A DNA stretch of 64,000 nucleotides from an uncultured Dehalococcoidia bacterium (GTDB taxonomy: Bacteria; Chloroflexota; Dehalococcoidia; Lucifugimonadales; Lucifugimonadaceae), in contig OY282385.1 in assembly GCA_958295935.1 (NCBI GenBank), positions 1,860,001 through 1,924,000 on the forward strand, given 5' to 3'. Below are positions 29,932 to 38,402 of this stretch, one piece after another. Each line of letters starts with the position of its first letter. The stretch's first letter is position 1. Both the position numbers and the translations under genes were made by a program. The notes beneath the pieces are model-generated. The model searched no databases. It was not told the DNA's origin and saw only the letters and a list, made by a program, of their open reading frames with translations.

Positions 29932-30828
29932 TCACTCGATGACGTGTAGCGAATACTCGCCCACAGGCTGACCAGACCCAAGGGCTTCCCGCAACTCGGG
30001 ATACAGTTTTGCCCTGGGCTCAGCCAAGTCGTACTGCTTCCAGAACGCAGGACCGCTTGCAGAATAGCGCATGATTACCGCACGACCTCCAGGCTTCAAC
30101 ATCCGACGAAGTTTGAATATATCAGTCACCGCCTCGCCGGAGCCAAACAGAGCCACAATAACATCGAACTGCTTGTCCCAAGGGAAATAATCGTCAAGGG
30201 TACAGTGCACAAGCCGGCGGTGATAGTCTGGGTGGGCCGCTGCAAATTCCATTGCCATCATCATCGACGGCTCAAGCCCTGTGTACTGCTGCGAAGCGAC
30301 CTCCGGGAAGAGTTTGAGGAATCGACCCGTACCGCTGCCTATGTCCAGCAGGCTATCAGATGGCTTGATTTCGCCGATGGCCTGCTTCACCAGCTGATTC
30401 TCCTCTGCAAATCGCGGGTGTATGCCATTGTATTCGGCATAGTACCTGCTGGCGACGTCGCTGTACGGAGACGTGTAGAACATGCGCCGACGGTTCAGAA
30501 CGTACCCTATCGCCCAGTACGTGTAGCCGTTGACCCGGAGCTCACGATAGTAATATCCCCTGAACCACGTCTTCTCACCGTACTGACCCGCGTATCTGAC
30601 TACTCGGTCGTATGCGCTCTGGTCATCCCACTCCCTCTGTAACGTATAACTGTGCGGAATATCTGCCATGGTCTTGGCAAACCGGTACCGATGAGGCTCC
30701 ATCTGCTCAGCCGCCCAGAACAGATCGGCATTCCGCTTACGAAGGTAGTCCGGGTCGTATACGACGACTGGCGGCTTATACCGATGATACTTTCCGCGTT
30801 GAGTTTCAAGCAGTGTTTGTTCGATCAT
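29932..30828 (-). CDS. SAM-dependent methyltransferase with phage-like N-terminal domain
   Basis: A 298-residue protein. Residues 20-115 form a domain with IPHSYTLQREWDD, WFRGYYYRELRVNGYTYWAIG and LNRR, a pattern I associate with phage-borne or mobile small proteins. Residues 120-298 are a class I methyltransferase with the SAM loop LLDIGSGTGRFLKLFPE, the acidic YTGLEPSMMM, FDVIVALFGSGEAVTD and MLKPGGRAVIM. Substrate unknown. Base composition is a little lower in G+C than the flanking genes. Its ATG overlaps the stop of a small Cys-containing frame (ATGA). The pair lies between efp and the M24 peptidase gene, which are normally adjacent, so transfer is likely. Confidence 0.85.
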   Translation of the reverse strand: MIEQTLLETQRGKYHRYKPPVVVYDPDYLRKRNADLFWAAEQMEPHRYRFAKTMADIPHSYTLQREWDDQSAYDRVVRYAGQYGEKTWFRGYYYRELRVNGYTYWAIGYVLNRRRMFYTSPYSDVASRYYAEYNGIHPRFAEENQLVKQAIGEIKPSDSLLDIGSGTGRFLKLFPEVASQQYTGLEPSMMMAMEFAAAHPDYHRRLVHCTLDDYFPWDKQFDVIVALFGSGEAVTDIFKLRRMLKPGGRAVIMRYSASGPAFWKQYDLAEPRAKLYPELREALGSGQPVGEYSLHVIE

Positions 30829-30932
30829 CTCTTTATCCTCTGCTCGCTATGTGCGTTGCCGACTTCCCAGTCGTAGCAACCTTCGCAGACCGGCACGCCT
30901 TCAACCTCTTCGAGGTCGCCGCTGTGATCCAC
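30825..30932 (-). CDS. Small CxxC reading frame coupled to the methyltransferase (start uncertain)
   Basis: A minus-strand frame ends at 30825 in DLEEVEGVPVCEGCYDWEVG and a basic tail, with its TGA inside the ATGA that starts the methyltransferase. A GTG near 30932 would give about 35 residues; longer versions reach into the peptidase gene's 3' end. The VPVCEGCYD motif resembles half a zinc site. Overlap with the next start favours a real coupled gene; the start cannot be fixed. Confidence 0.35.
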   Translation of the reverse strand: MDHSGDLEEVEGVPVCEGCYDWEVGNAHSEQRIKR

Positions 30933-31042
30933 GTCACTGACCGTAGTGTCGTCGGGCGTGGTGAAGGGGGGATGTCGATGCGCGGGCGTATGGTGGAGTA
31001 TGCATCGCGCTCGGAGGTTGAAGGGGATTTTTTGGACGGCCT

Positions 31043-32158
31043 TCAGGGGGACCGCTTGCGCGCTTTGCTCAGCACCCTGGCCTTGCCATTTTCGAGCGCC
31101 ACCACGTCCTCGATCCGAACTCCGCCCCAACCTTTGAGGTAGATACCGGGCTCGATCGTGAACACCATCCCATCCTGCAATTCCCCCTTGCCGTTGGGAG
31201 CAAGACCCGGGTTCTCGTGCACCTCCAGCCCAACCCCGTGCCCCAGGCTATGCCCAAAGTCGTCTCGATGCCCGGCCTCCTCGATCACCTTGCGCGCCAG
31301 GTTGTCCGCGTCTCCTCCGGTCATGCCGGCCTCGACCATCTCGATGGCGGCGAGCTGGGCGGAGAGAACGATGTCGTATACGCGCTTGGTCTTATCGTCC
31401 GCCTTGCCCAGCACGATGGTGCGCGTCAGGTCGCTGCAATAGCCCTTATAGCGCGCTCCCATGTCGATCACCACGGGTTCTCCTTCGCGTATCGGGGTAT
31501 CACCCGCGCGGTGATGCGGTCGAGCGGCGTTGGGGCCGGCGGCCACAATTGTATCGAACGAGATCGACTCCGCTCCTCGTGCCCTGACGGCACGCTCGAT
31601 TTGGGCAGCTACCTCCGCCTCTGTCATGCCGGTTTCCACAGAGTCAGCCACCTCGTCGAAGGCCTCATCGCCGATCTGTATGGCGCGTGAAAGGAGTTCC
31701 ATTTCTCCTTCGTCTTTTATAGCGCGCAGGTCACGGGTTAGCCCTTCCGTGGGCTCCAGTCGTGTTCCCGCGTTATTTTCATCGAATGCCTTCTTGAAGC
31801 GCTCGAACTGGGCCACGGTTATGTCGTCCGCTTCAAATCCGAGGCTCTTGGCGCCGGACTTGTCGCAGAGAGCGGGTATCCAGTTTGGATTGCCCGTAAT
31901 TCTCTCGACCTGAAAACCGGGGGCCTGCTGCTCGGCCTGCTCCGTATATCGGAAGTCGGTGGCGAGGGTGGCCTCGTAGTCTGTGATAAAGAGGTAACCC
32001 GCGGTGCCTATGAACCCGGAGAGGTAGCGTCTGTTCTCGCTGTTTGAAACGAGGATTGCGTCCAGCCGCTTGTCTTGGAGTTTGGCCCGCAGCCTCTCCA
32101 ATCTGCGTTGAGTGGCCAATGCCACACTTTGCTCCGAGTTGTGGGCCGCCGCGTTCAC
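31043..32158 (-). CDS. M24B family aminopeptidase (Xaa-Pro peptidase-like)
   Basis: A 371-residue pita-bread metallopeptidase. The N-terminal creatinase-like domain (about 15-140) is followed by the catalytic domain with the five metal ligands: two Asp in VVIDMGARYKGYCSDLTRT, His in HSLGHGVGLEVHE, Glu in FTIEPGIYL and Glu in GVRIEDVV. It removes N-terminal residues ahead of proline. The start is a GTG whose GTGA overlaps the aroQ stop. The usual aroQ-pepP-efp order is kept except for the methyltransferase insert downstream. Confidence 0.94.
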   Translation of the reverse strand: MNAAAHNSEQSVALATQRRLERLRAKLQDKRLDAILVSNSENRRYLSGFIGTAGYLFITDYEATLATDFRYTEQAEQQAPGFQVERITGNPNWIPALCDKSGAKSLGFEADDITVAQFERFKKAFDENNAGTRLEPTEGLTRDLRAIKDEGEMELLSRAIQIGDEAFDEVADSVETGMTEAEVAAQIERAVRARGAESISFDTIVAAGPNAARPHHRAGDTPIREGEPVVIDMGARYKGYCSDLTRTIVLGKADDKTKRVYDIVLSAQLAAIEMVEAGMTGGDADNLARKVIEEAGHRDDFGHSLGHGVGLEVHENPGLAPNGKGELQDGMVFTIEPGIYLKGWGGVRIEDVVALENGKARVLSKARKRSP

Positions 32159-32592
32159 GAGGCGTTCTGAGCTGCGAGATAGTCCAGTGCGTAGACGTAA
32201 CCGCGCCAGCCCAGCCCTGCAATCTGGCCCGCTGCATACGGCGCAAAGACGGAATGTCTGCGGAATTCTTCGCGGGCGTGGATGTTTGAAATGTGGACCT
32301 CCACGAAAGGCAGTCCAGCGTCCAGAAGGGCGTCGAGTATCGAGTATCCGACCTGTGTCAGAGCGCCGGCGTTGATGATTACTCCAACCGCGCTTGGGGA
32401 ACTCTGCTGTATGAAGTCGACTATCGCGCCCTCGTGGTTCGACTGAAAGAAGCTGACCTCCGTCCCAAGTTCCCGTGCGCGTTCCCGCACTCTGGCCTCT
32501 ACGTCGGCCAGAGTGGTGGAGCCGTAGTACTCTGGCGCGCGTCTGCCCAGGTTGTTGAGATTCGGACCATTCAGGACCAGGTATTCAGCCAA
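32155..32592 (-). CDS. aroQ: Type II 3-dehydroquinate dehydratase
   Basis: A 145-residue shikimate-pathway dehydratase. The N-terminus carries LVLNGPNLNNLGRRAPEYYG with the catalytic Tyr on the flexible loop, followed by FFQSNHEGAIVDFIQ, the INAGALTQVGYS segment (usually INPGAYTHTS, so partly altered), and EVHISNIHAREEFRRHS with the catalytic His. Length is typical. It overlaps the M24 peptidase gene start and follows the amidohydrolase gene by 39 bp in the long minus-strand array. Confidence 0.95.
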   Translation of the reverse strand: MAEYLVLNGPNLNNLGRRAPEYYGSTTLADVEARVRERARELGTEVSFFQSNHEGAIVDFIQQSSPSAVGVIINAGALTQVGYSILDALLDAGLPFVEVHISNIHAREEFRRHSVFAPYAAGQIAGLGWRGYVYALDYLAAQNAS

Positions 32593-32631
32593 TTCATCCC
32601 TTCCCCTCGCGGAATGGCGTTCAGCACAAGC

Positions 32632-33525
32632 CTACAACCGGTAGATGCGCACGGCATTATCGTGAAACAGGTTAGAGCGTTCTTTCGATGAAAAACCCGT
32701 GGTAATTTCGTCGAAGGCGCGCCAGATCTCGCCGTATGGGCCGAACAGCCGGTCCACGGGGTAGTTGCTGGCAAACATGCATCGTTCGGTACCGAAGGCA
32801 TCGATGGTGTCTAGCACGAAGGGCCTGATTCGTTCAGCGTTCCACTGGCGATCCAGCATACCGAGGCCGGATATCTTCGCGGAGGCGTTGGGGTTGCCGG
32901 CAAGGGCCTTGATCCCATCCCGCCACTCCTCTATGCCTTCCGGGTCGCGCCTGATCGGCATACCGGTGTGGTTCAGAATGATCGGAACGTCGGGATTTTC
33001 GGCGGCGAGTATCGCTGCTTCCGTCAGTTGCCAGGGCCACACCTGGCAATCGAACGAAAGGCCGTACTTCGCGAGCAGCCGGTATCCCCTCAGCCAGGCC
33101 GGGTTCTGCATCAGGCCGTTGCGGGTAGCAAACCGGAATCGCGTCTCGTTGGCATAGTTCAGCATGTACCGAATGCCGCGCATCAGGGGGTACTCGCAGT
33201 GGCGGGCGAGTACGTTCTCGACGTCATCCGCCTGGAGGTCTGCATAGGCAACCGCAGCGCTTGGCAGTCCCCCGGCAACCGGGTCATCGTGCACGGATTG
33301 GAGCCATGCGGTCTCGCCCACGGGATTTGCGTGGTCGTACTCGGCCTGCAGGTGCACCGACCTCGCAAGCTCGAATTCAGAAGCATCGCGCCTCAGGTCG
33401 TCTATGAGGTAGGTTCTCTGTATGTCGGTATAGTCGCCGACAAAGTGCTCCACAGGTTCCTGAAGCCACGGATAGATGTGGTTTTCCAGGTCCCAAAGAT
33501 GATGGTGTGCGTCAGCTATCTTCAT
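32632..33525 (-). CDS. Amidohydrolase family protein (COG3618, lactonase-like)
   Basis: A 297-residue TIM-barrel hydrolase of the amidohydrolase_2/COG3618 group that includes L-fuconolactonase-type enzymes. It starts with MKIADAHHHLWDLE, has the middle His in IILNHTGMPIRRD and the late Asp/Asn region CMFASNYPVDRL (the usual Asp is replaced by Asn in this group). Probably hydrolyses a sugar lactone or similar ester in the cytoplasm. Its start overlaps the recombinase gene stop (ATGA), an odd operon partner for housekeeping genes and possibly a later arrival. Confidence 0.88.
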   Translation of the reverse strand: MKIADAHHHLWDLENHIYPWLQEPVEHFVGDYTDIQRTYLIDDLRRDASEFELARSVHLQAEYDHANPVGETAWLQSVHDDPVAGGLPSAAVAYADLQADDVENVLARHCEYPLMRGIRYMLNYANETRFRFATRNGLMQNPAWLRGYRLLAKYGLSFDCQVWPWQLTEAAILAAENPDVPIILNHTGMPIRRDPEGIEEWRDGIKALAGNPNASAKISGLGMLDRQWNAERIRPFVLDTIDAFGTERCMFASNYPVDRLFGPYGEIWRAFDEITTGFSSKERSNLFHDNAVRIYRL

Positions 33526-34511
33526 GGTCCAGCCTCATTCTGTGCGGGCCCCTTGCCGGCCCTAGGATGAGCAGCAAGATACACCCTTCGGGCGCTTTCT
33601 GTGGAGACGTGGGTGTATATCTGTGTCGTGACCGGGTTGGCGTGGCCTAGCAGGTCTTGGACCACCCGCAAGTCTGCGCCCCCGTCGAGCAGGTGGGTAG
33701 CGAAACTGTGGCGGAGAGTATGAGTATGGAAGTCAGGGTCAAGTCCGGCCCGCAGGGCGTATTTCTTCACGACCTGTTGAATGCCGCGCACCGAGAGCCT
33801 GCGGCCGTGCCGGTTCAGGAAGAGCGCGGATCCGCTGCCGCGTCCTGAAAGGGTCGGGCGCGCCTGTTTCAGGTAGCGCCCAAGCCAACGCTCAGCCGGC
33901 TCCCCGAGCAAGGCCACTCGCTGCTTCGATCCCTTCCCTATAACCCTTATCTCTCGTGTTCCAAGGTCAACGTCTTGCACGTCTGCCCCGTGCGCTTCGG
34001 AGACCCTAAGCCCGGCGGCGTATAGCAGCTCGAGGAGCGATCTGTCTCTGATCCCCATGGGCGAGTTTGTATCGGGCTCGCTCAGCAGCAACTCTACTTG
34101 CTCCAACGATGCGGTTACGGGCAGGCGTCTGTCAGGGCGGGGAGCTGAGACGCGCTTCAGTTGGTCATCATCCGGAATGTGCCCGGATTCCCTCAAGTAC
34201 TTGTAGAACTGCCGAAGGGCCGTGAGCTTGCGGGCTACGCTTGGCCTCTCGTATCCAATTTCCAACAACCACGCGAGGTACCCCCGGAGGAATCTTCTGT
34301 CAGCGCCGCCCGAAAGGTCGGCTTCTTTCTTATCGAGGTACTCGAACCAAGGAACAAGATCCGTCAGGTAGTTGCGCACTGTGTAGGGCGAGAGTTGTAG
34401 CTCGGAGCGCAATGCTCTGGCGTAATCCGCAATGAGGCGCTCCTGCCCCGTACCCTGGAGCGCCTGACCGAGGCTGCGTACAGGAATCTGGTCTGTTGTG
34501 GCAGCGTTCAT
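33522..34511 (-). CDS. xerC: Tyrosine recombinase XerC/XerD type
   Basis: A 329-residue site-specific recombinase expected to resolve chromosome dimers at dif. It has an N-terminal SAM-like core-binding domain (about 20-110, SPYTVRNYLTDLVPWFEYL) and a catalytic domain with all active residues: Arg169 (GLRVSEA), Lys193 (GKGSKQ), His264 and Arg267 (HTLRHSFATH), His290 (LLGHAN) and Tyr299 (IYTHVS). ATG 34511 avoids overlap with topA; 57 upstream codons are unrelated. Position after topA matches the topA-xerC order known in Firmicutes, which favours a chromosomal Xer role over a mobile integrase. Confidence 0.93.
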   Translation of the reverse strand: MNAATTDQIPVRSLGQALQGTGQERLIADYARALRSELQLSPYTVRNYLTDLVPWFEYLDKKEADLSGGADRRFLRGYLAWLLEIGYERPSVARKLTALRQFYKYLRESGHIPDDDQLKRVSAPRPDRRLPVTASLEQVELLLSEPDTNSPMGIRDRSLLELLYAAGLRVSEAHGADVQDVDLGTREIRVIGKGSKQRVALLGEPAERWLGRYLKQARPTLSGRGSGSALFLNRHGRRLSVRGIQQVVKKYALRAGLDPDFHTHTLRHSFATHLLDGGADLRVVQDLLGHANPVTTQIYTHVSTESARRVYLAAHPRAGKGPAQNEAGP

Positions 34512-34593
34512 ACGGCCACCAGATTCAGAAGGGCGGTATTGCCCGTTTCGAAATGCGCGAGCCGGGACGTCGGTAAACCGTACCCGCTGTCGA

Positions 34594-36747
34594 TCAGACT
34601 TCGGCCGTCTCCGTTGCCTGTTCGGTGGGTGAGACCTCCGGCTCGGGGCCTCTGTACTTGCACTTCGCGCAATTCGCTGCATTCCTGCTGAACGCGGTGA
34701 GCAGGCCGCCGCACTCTGGACATGGGGTCTTTAGAGGTTTTCGTCCTGTGAGGAAATCGCAATCCGGGTATGCGGAGCATCCGAAGAACGTGCGCTTCTT
34801 CTTGTTCTTCTTTTGCAACAACTCCCCTCGCCCACACTCCGGGCAGGTGACGCCTGTGCTGATAATGATCGGGCGAGAGTTTCGGCACTCCGGGAATCCG
34901 CTGCAAGATAAGAACTTTCCATATCGTCCGGGCCTTATGACCATCGGCCGCTCGCATTTTTCGCAGACCTCGTCGCTTTCTTCCAAGAAGATGGAGCGGT
35001 CAACGCGCTCGGCATGTTCGCGGGCGTACTCGACCTGCTTGTCGAACGGCTCGTAGAACTCCCCCAGCATGGGGACCCAATCGATTCGGCCCTCGGCTAT
35101 CTCATCCAGTTTCGTCTCCATGCCGGAGGTGAAACCTGGGTCCATGATGTCTGGAAAGTTCTTGGTCAGCAGGTCGGAGACGACCTCTCCCAGCTGGGTG
35201 GGCTTGAAGCGGTTCTTCTCCCTGCTAACGTAGTCTCTCTGTTCGATTGTGCCTACTATGGAGGCGTAGGTGCTAGGTCGTCCGATGCCCTTTTCTTCCA
35301 ATGATCGAATGAGCATGGCCTCAGAGAATCTGGGCGGAGGCTGGGTGAATTTCTGCTCGGAGTTGACCTTCACGAGTGACAGGGGCTGGCCGTTGGTCAG
35401 TTTGGGCAACCTGCTTTGGCTTTCCCCCTCTTCATCATCGTCCCTGGCTTCGACGTACACGATGCGGAATCCCTCGAACTTTACGACTCGGCCCGTGGCC
35501 CGGACTACGTACTCGCCGTTGGGGGAGGCTGCGGATATGTCTGCGGTGGTGGAGTCGTCGATGCCGTCATTCATCTGGCTGGCTGCCATACGCTTCCATA
35601 TGAGGTCGTAAAGACGTAACTGGTCTCTGTTCAGATATGAGCGAATGTCCTGGGGGGTTCGGCTGATGGACGTTGGCCTGATGGCCTCGTGGGCCTCCTG
35701 CGCCGAGCGTGAACGAGTGCGGTAGGTGCGCGGGCTGCCTGCATACTCAGGGCCATACCGGGCCTTGAGGAATTTGTTGGCATCAGCGAGCGCGCCGGCC
35801 GCAACGGTTACGGAATCGGTACGCATGTAGGTGATCAGGCCGACCGGGTCGCCGTCGCCCAGTTGTATGCCTTCGTACAGGGTTTGCGCGACGCGCATCG
35901 TTCGCTGGGCCCCAAACCGGAGCCGTCTGGCAGCCTCCTGTTGAAGGGTGCTGGTGGTAAACGGCGGCTGCGGCTTCTGACGCACCTCGCGCGTCTTAAC
36001 CTGTGTTACCCGGTATCCGGCATCCTTCAGGTCTGCGGTAACAGTACCGGCGCGCTCGCGGTCGGGGATGCGAGCCTTGCCTCTCTCGCCGGGGACTTTC
36101 TGGAGAGCGGCCTTGAACGGCGGTGAGGAGCCGTCGGACAGATCGACCCCTATCGCCCAGTACTCGACCGGCTTGAACGCTTTGATCTCGCGCTCTCTGT
36201 CAACGATCAACCGCAGTGCAACGGATTGTACGCGCCCGGCTGAAAGCCCCCGCCTGACCTTGCTCCAGAGTACCGGACTGAGCCGGTATCCCACTATGCG
36301 GTCGAGGATGCGGCGCGCCTGCTGTGCGTTGACGAGTTGCATGTTTATGGTGCGCGGCTCGCGAAAGGCCTCGGATATCGCGGGCCGGGTTATTTCATGG
36401 AATACAACCCGCTTGAGCGCCGGGCGGTCGCCCTTCAGCCCCGCGGCCTCTACTATGTGCCAGGATATCGCCTCTCCCTCCCGGTCCGGGTCGGTAGCGA
36501 GAAAGACAGACTTGGCGCCTCTCGCCGCTTGTCGGATGTCTTTGATCACAGAAAGGCGGTCTCTCACCTGTACGTAGGTGGGATGAAAATCCCGTTCTAC
36601 GTCGACGCCCATCTTTCCCTTTGGAAGATCGCGAACGTGGCCCATAGAGGCCTTGACCACGTATCGGTCCCCCAGAAAGCGGCCAACGGTGCGTGCCTTT
36701 GCGGGGGACTCCACGATCACCAGATCTTTATTCTCGGTTTTAGACAA
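34594..36747 (-). CDS. topA: DNA topoisomerase I
   Basis: A 717-residue type IA topoisomerase that relaxes negative supercoils. The Toprim domain (6-125) has Glu13 (IVESPAKA) and the DPDREGE motif (Asp86, Asp88, Glu90). The active Tyr307 sits in GLITYMRTDS. Three C-terminal zinc fingers follow: CEKCERP...CSGFPEC, CPECGRG...CSAYPDC and CPECGGL...CAKC. An acidic stretch (DDDEEGE) lies around 455-462. The start overlaps the end of dprA by 8 bp. Length and architecture are standard for bacteria. Confidence 0.97.
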   Translation of the reverse strand: MSKTENKDLVIVESPAKARTVGRFLGDRYVVKASMGHVRDLPKGKMGVDVERDFHPTYVQVRDRLSVIKDIRQAARGAKSVFLATDPDREGEAISWHIVEAAGLKGDRPALKRVVFHEITRPAISEAFREPRTINMQLVNAQQARRILDRIVGYRLSPVLWSKVRRGLSAGRVQSVALRLIVDREREIKAFKPVEYWAIGVDLSDGSSPPFKAALQKVPGERGKARIPDRERAGTVTADLKDAGYRVTQVKTREVRQKPQPPFTTSTLQQEAARRLRFGAQRTMRVAQTLYEGIQLGDGDPVGLITYMRTDSVTVAAGALADANKFLKARYGPEYAGSPRTYRTRSRSAQEAHEAIRPTSISRTPQDIRSYLNRDQLRLYDLIWKRMAASQMNDGIDDSTTADISAASPNGEYVVRATGRVVKFEGFRIVYVEARDDDEEGESQSRLPKLTNGQPLSLVKVNSEQKFTQPPPRFSEAMLIRSLEEKGIGRPSTYASIVGTIEQRDYVSREKNRFKPTQLGEVVSDLLTKNFPDIMDPGFTSGMETKLDEIAEGRIDWVPMLGEFYEPFDKQVEYAREHAERVDRSIFLEESDEVCEKCERPMVIRPGRYGKFLSCSGFPECRNSRPIIISTGVTCPECGRGELLQKKNKKKRTFFGCSAYPDCDFLTGRKPLKTPCPECGGLLTAFSRNAANCAKCKYRGPEPEVSPTEQATETAEV

Positions 36748-37945
36748 TCTCTTGACGCTTTCTCATTCTCTTTTTCGATCCGGCCGGCGCCAGAACAAAC
36801 TGCATTCCGCCCGCATCGCTAACCATCTGCTTCAACTCCAGTACGGTCAACCCGGCCGTAACCTCTCCGGGCGAAAGGCCGGCCGCGCGTATGAGGTCGT
36901 CCACGTGAGCCTGCCCGCCCAACTCTCCAAGAGTGGCCAGAATACGGTCTTCTATTTCATTATTATCAGAAATGCCGTGACCGTTAGAGGGAATTTCTGC
37001 GGCCGGCACGGCTTCCGCCCTGTCTGAAGCGGCCTTCACCGCGGCAACGCCCTCCATATTCAATTGTCCGTCAATACCGGCAATGTTCAGTTCCTCAAGC
37101 ACGTCCTGGCAATCCGCAACCAGTTTGGCTCCTTGCTGTATCAGCCAATTCGTGCCGGCGCTCTTCTCGGAGATCACGGGCCCGGGAACGGCAAACACCT
37201 CGCGATCCTGATCCAGCGCCCACCGAACCGTTAGCAACGCGCCGGACTTCATACCGGCCTCCACGACCAGCACGCCCAATGCCAACCCGCTTATGATTCG
37301 ATTGCGGCGGGGAAAGTGCTGAGCCTGCGGCCTCGATCCCAACGGATATTCCGAGATTACGGCCCCTTGGTCAACTATGCGGGACGCGAGGAACTTGTGC
37401 TCTCGAGGATAGATTCGATCAAGGCCCCCGCCCATGACCGCCAGGGTGCGGCCTCCTGCGTCGAGGGCGGCGGTATGGGCTATGCCGTCTATGCCTCGCG
37501 CCAGCCCGCTGAAGACGGAAACGCCGGCTGCGGCCAGGTCGGCGGATAGACGGCGAGCCATCTCTCGGCCGTAAGCGGTCGGCCCGCGGGTACCCACCAC
37601 CGCGACCCCGCGCTCGTCCTCAGGTGCGATTTCTCCTCTCACGTAGATAACGCTGGGAGGGTCGTAGATCTCTCGCAGACGGTGCGGGTAATTGTCTGAA
37701 CGTAGGTGAATGGCCTCAACCCCTGCCTGTTCCAGCCGCTCCATCTCGCCATCCGGGTCGATGCTCTCTTTCGCCAACGATGCTTCCCGCGCGGTACGCG
37801 TATCGAGCCCTGCCAGGATCATCTCGCTCTCGTCGGAGTTCCAAGCATCCTTCATGCTGCCGAAGTAGTTTTCCAGTTTGCCGAAGCGCGTAGGCCCCAA
37901 TCCGGATACCCGGTGGAAGGCGACCCAGTGTTTGAGTTCGTCCAT
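36740..37945 (-). CDS. dprA: DNA-processing protein DprA
   Basis: A 401-residue DprA/Smf protein that loads RecA on incoming single-stranded DNA. The N-terminal HhH/SAM-like region (1-75) is followed by the Rossmann domain with VAVVGTRGPTAYGREMA, SGLARGIDGIAHTAAL, AVMGGGLDRIYPREH, PRRNRIISGL and EAGMKSGALLT. A winged-helix DML1-like domain lies at about 335-400. It heads the minus-strand array with topA and xerC-like genes. A candidate promoter lies at 38011-38039. No other competence genes are in the window. Confidence 0.95.
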   Translation of the reverse strand: MDELKHWVAFHRVSGLGPTRFGKLENYFGSMKDAWNSDESEMILAGLDTRTAREASLAKESIDPDGEMERLEQAGVEAIHLRSDNYPHRLREIYDPPSVIYVRGEIAPEDERGVAVVGTRGPTAYGREMARRLSADLAAAGVSVFSGLARGIDGIAHTAALDAGGRTLAVMGGGLDRIYPREHKFLASRIVDQGAVISEYPLGSRPQAQHFPRRNRIISGLALGVLVVEAGMKSGALLTVRWALDQDREVFAVPGPVISEKSAGTNWLIQQGAKLVADCQDVLEELNIAGIDGQLNMEGVAAVKAASDRAEAVPAAEIPSNGHGISDNNEIEDRILATLGELGGQAHVDDLIRAAGLSPGEVTAGLTVLELKQMVSDAGGMQFVLAPAGSKKRMRKRQEIV

Positions 37946-38010
37946 AGTGAAAGAGAAAGACGATTGAAAATCGTGGCGGACCTTATGCGGTCGAAAGTGG
38001 TGGCGCGGGC

Positions 38011-38039
38011 AGAATAACCCAGCCGCCGCCTAGCTTAAA
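38011..38039 (-). promoter_or_regulatory. Candidate promoter of the dprA-topA array
   Basis: On the minus strand TTTAAG (38034-38039) and TATTCT (38011-38016) are 17 bp apart, about 70 bp upstream of dprA. The -35 is weak. Confidence 0.35.
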
Positions 38040-38163
38040 GCGCCGTATGGCACAACTGGCCGCCAAGCCGAACGGGCTGCGTGCTCGGGCCGAGTTGCAT
38101 GACTGCGCCGAATTGCTTGCCGGTCCGCTGCGGGGGATATGCTGATAAAGTGTATCTATGCGT

Positions 38164-38249
38164 GCCGAGGTGGCGAAACGGTAGACGCGCTACGTTCAGG
38201 ACGTAGTGCCCTTGCGGGCGTGTGAGTTCGAATCTCACCCTCGGCACCA
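38164..38249 (+). tRNA. tRNA-Leu (CAG)
   Basis: A class II tRNA of 86 nt: acceptor GCCGAGG/CCTCGGC, anticodon stem CTACG/CGTAG with loop TTCAGGA (anticodon CAG), a long variable arm around TGCCCTTGCGGGCG, T loop TTCGAAT, and encoded ACCA. It reads CUG. Confidence 0.97.
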
Positions 38250-38275
38250 TGTTGATGCCAAAGGGAACCCGTCGC

Positions 38276-38352
38276 GCGCTTGTAGCTCAGCAGGATAGAG
38301 CGCAGCCCTGCGAAGGCTGAGGTCGTGGGTTCGAATCCCGCCAAGCGCGCCA
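38276..38352 (+). tRNA. tRNA-Arg (GCG)
   Basis: A 77-nt cloverleaf: acceptor GCGCTTG/CAAGCGC, D arm GCTC-AGCAGGATA-GAGC, anticodon stem CAGCC/GGCTG with loop CTGCGAA giving anticodon GCG, T arm with TTCGAAT, discriminator G and CCA. It follows tRNA-Leu by 26 bp and is probably on the same transcript. GCG is an uncommon bacterial arginine anticodon; ACG read as inosine is usual. Confidence 0.94.
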
Positions 38353-38402
38353 TTCCCTGCACCTGCCGACGTGACCGCCCCTCCGTCCGTACAGTCGCCG
38401 CG

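Noticed and set aside
33522-34511. Tyrosine recombinase as the integrase of a mobile element
   Set aside because: It sits directly after topA and dprA in a housekeeping array, and no attachment-site repeats or mobile genes are nearby; the Xer role fits better.
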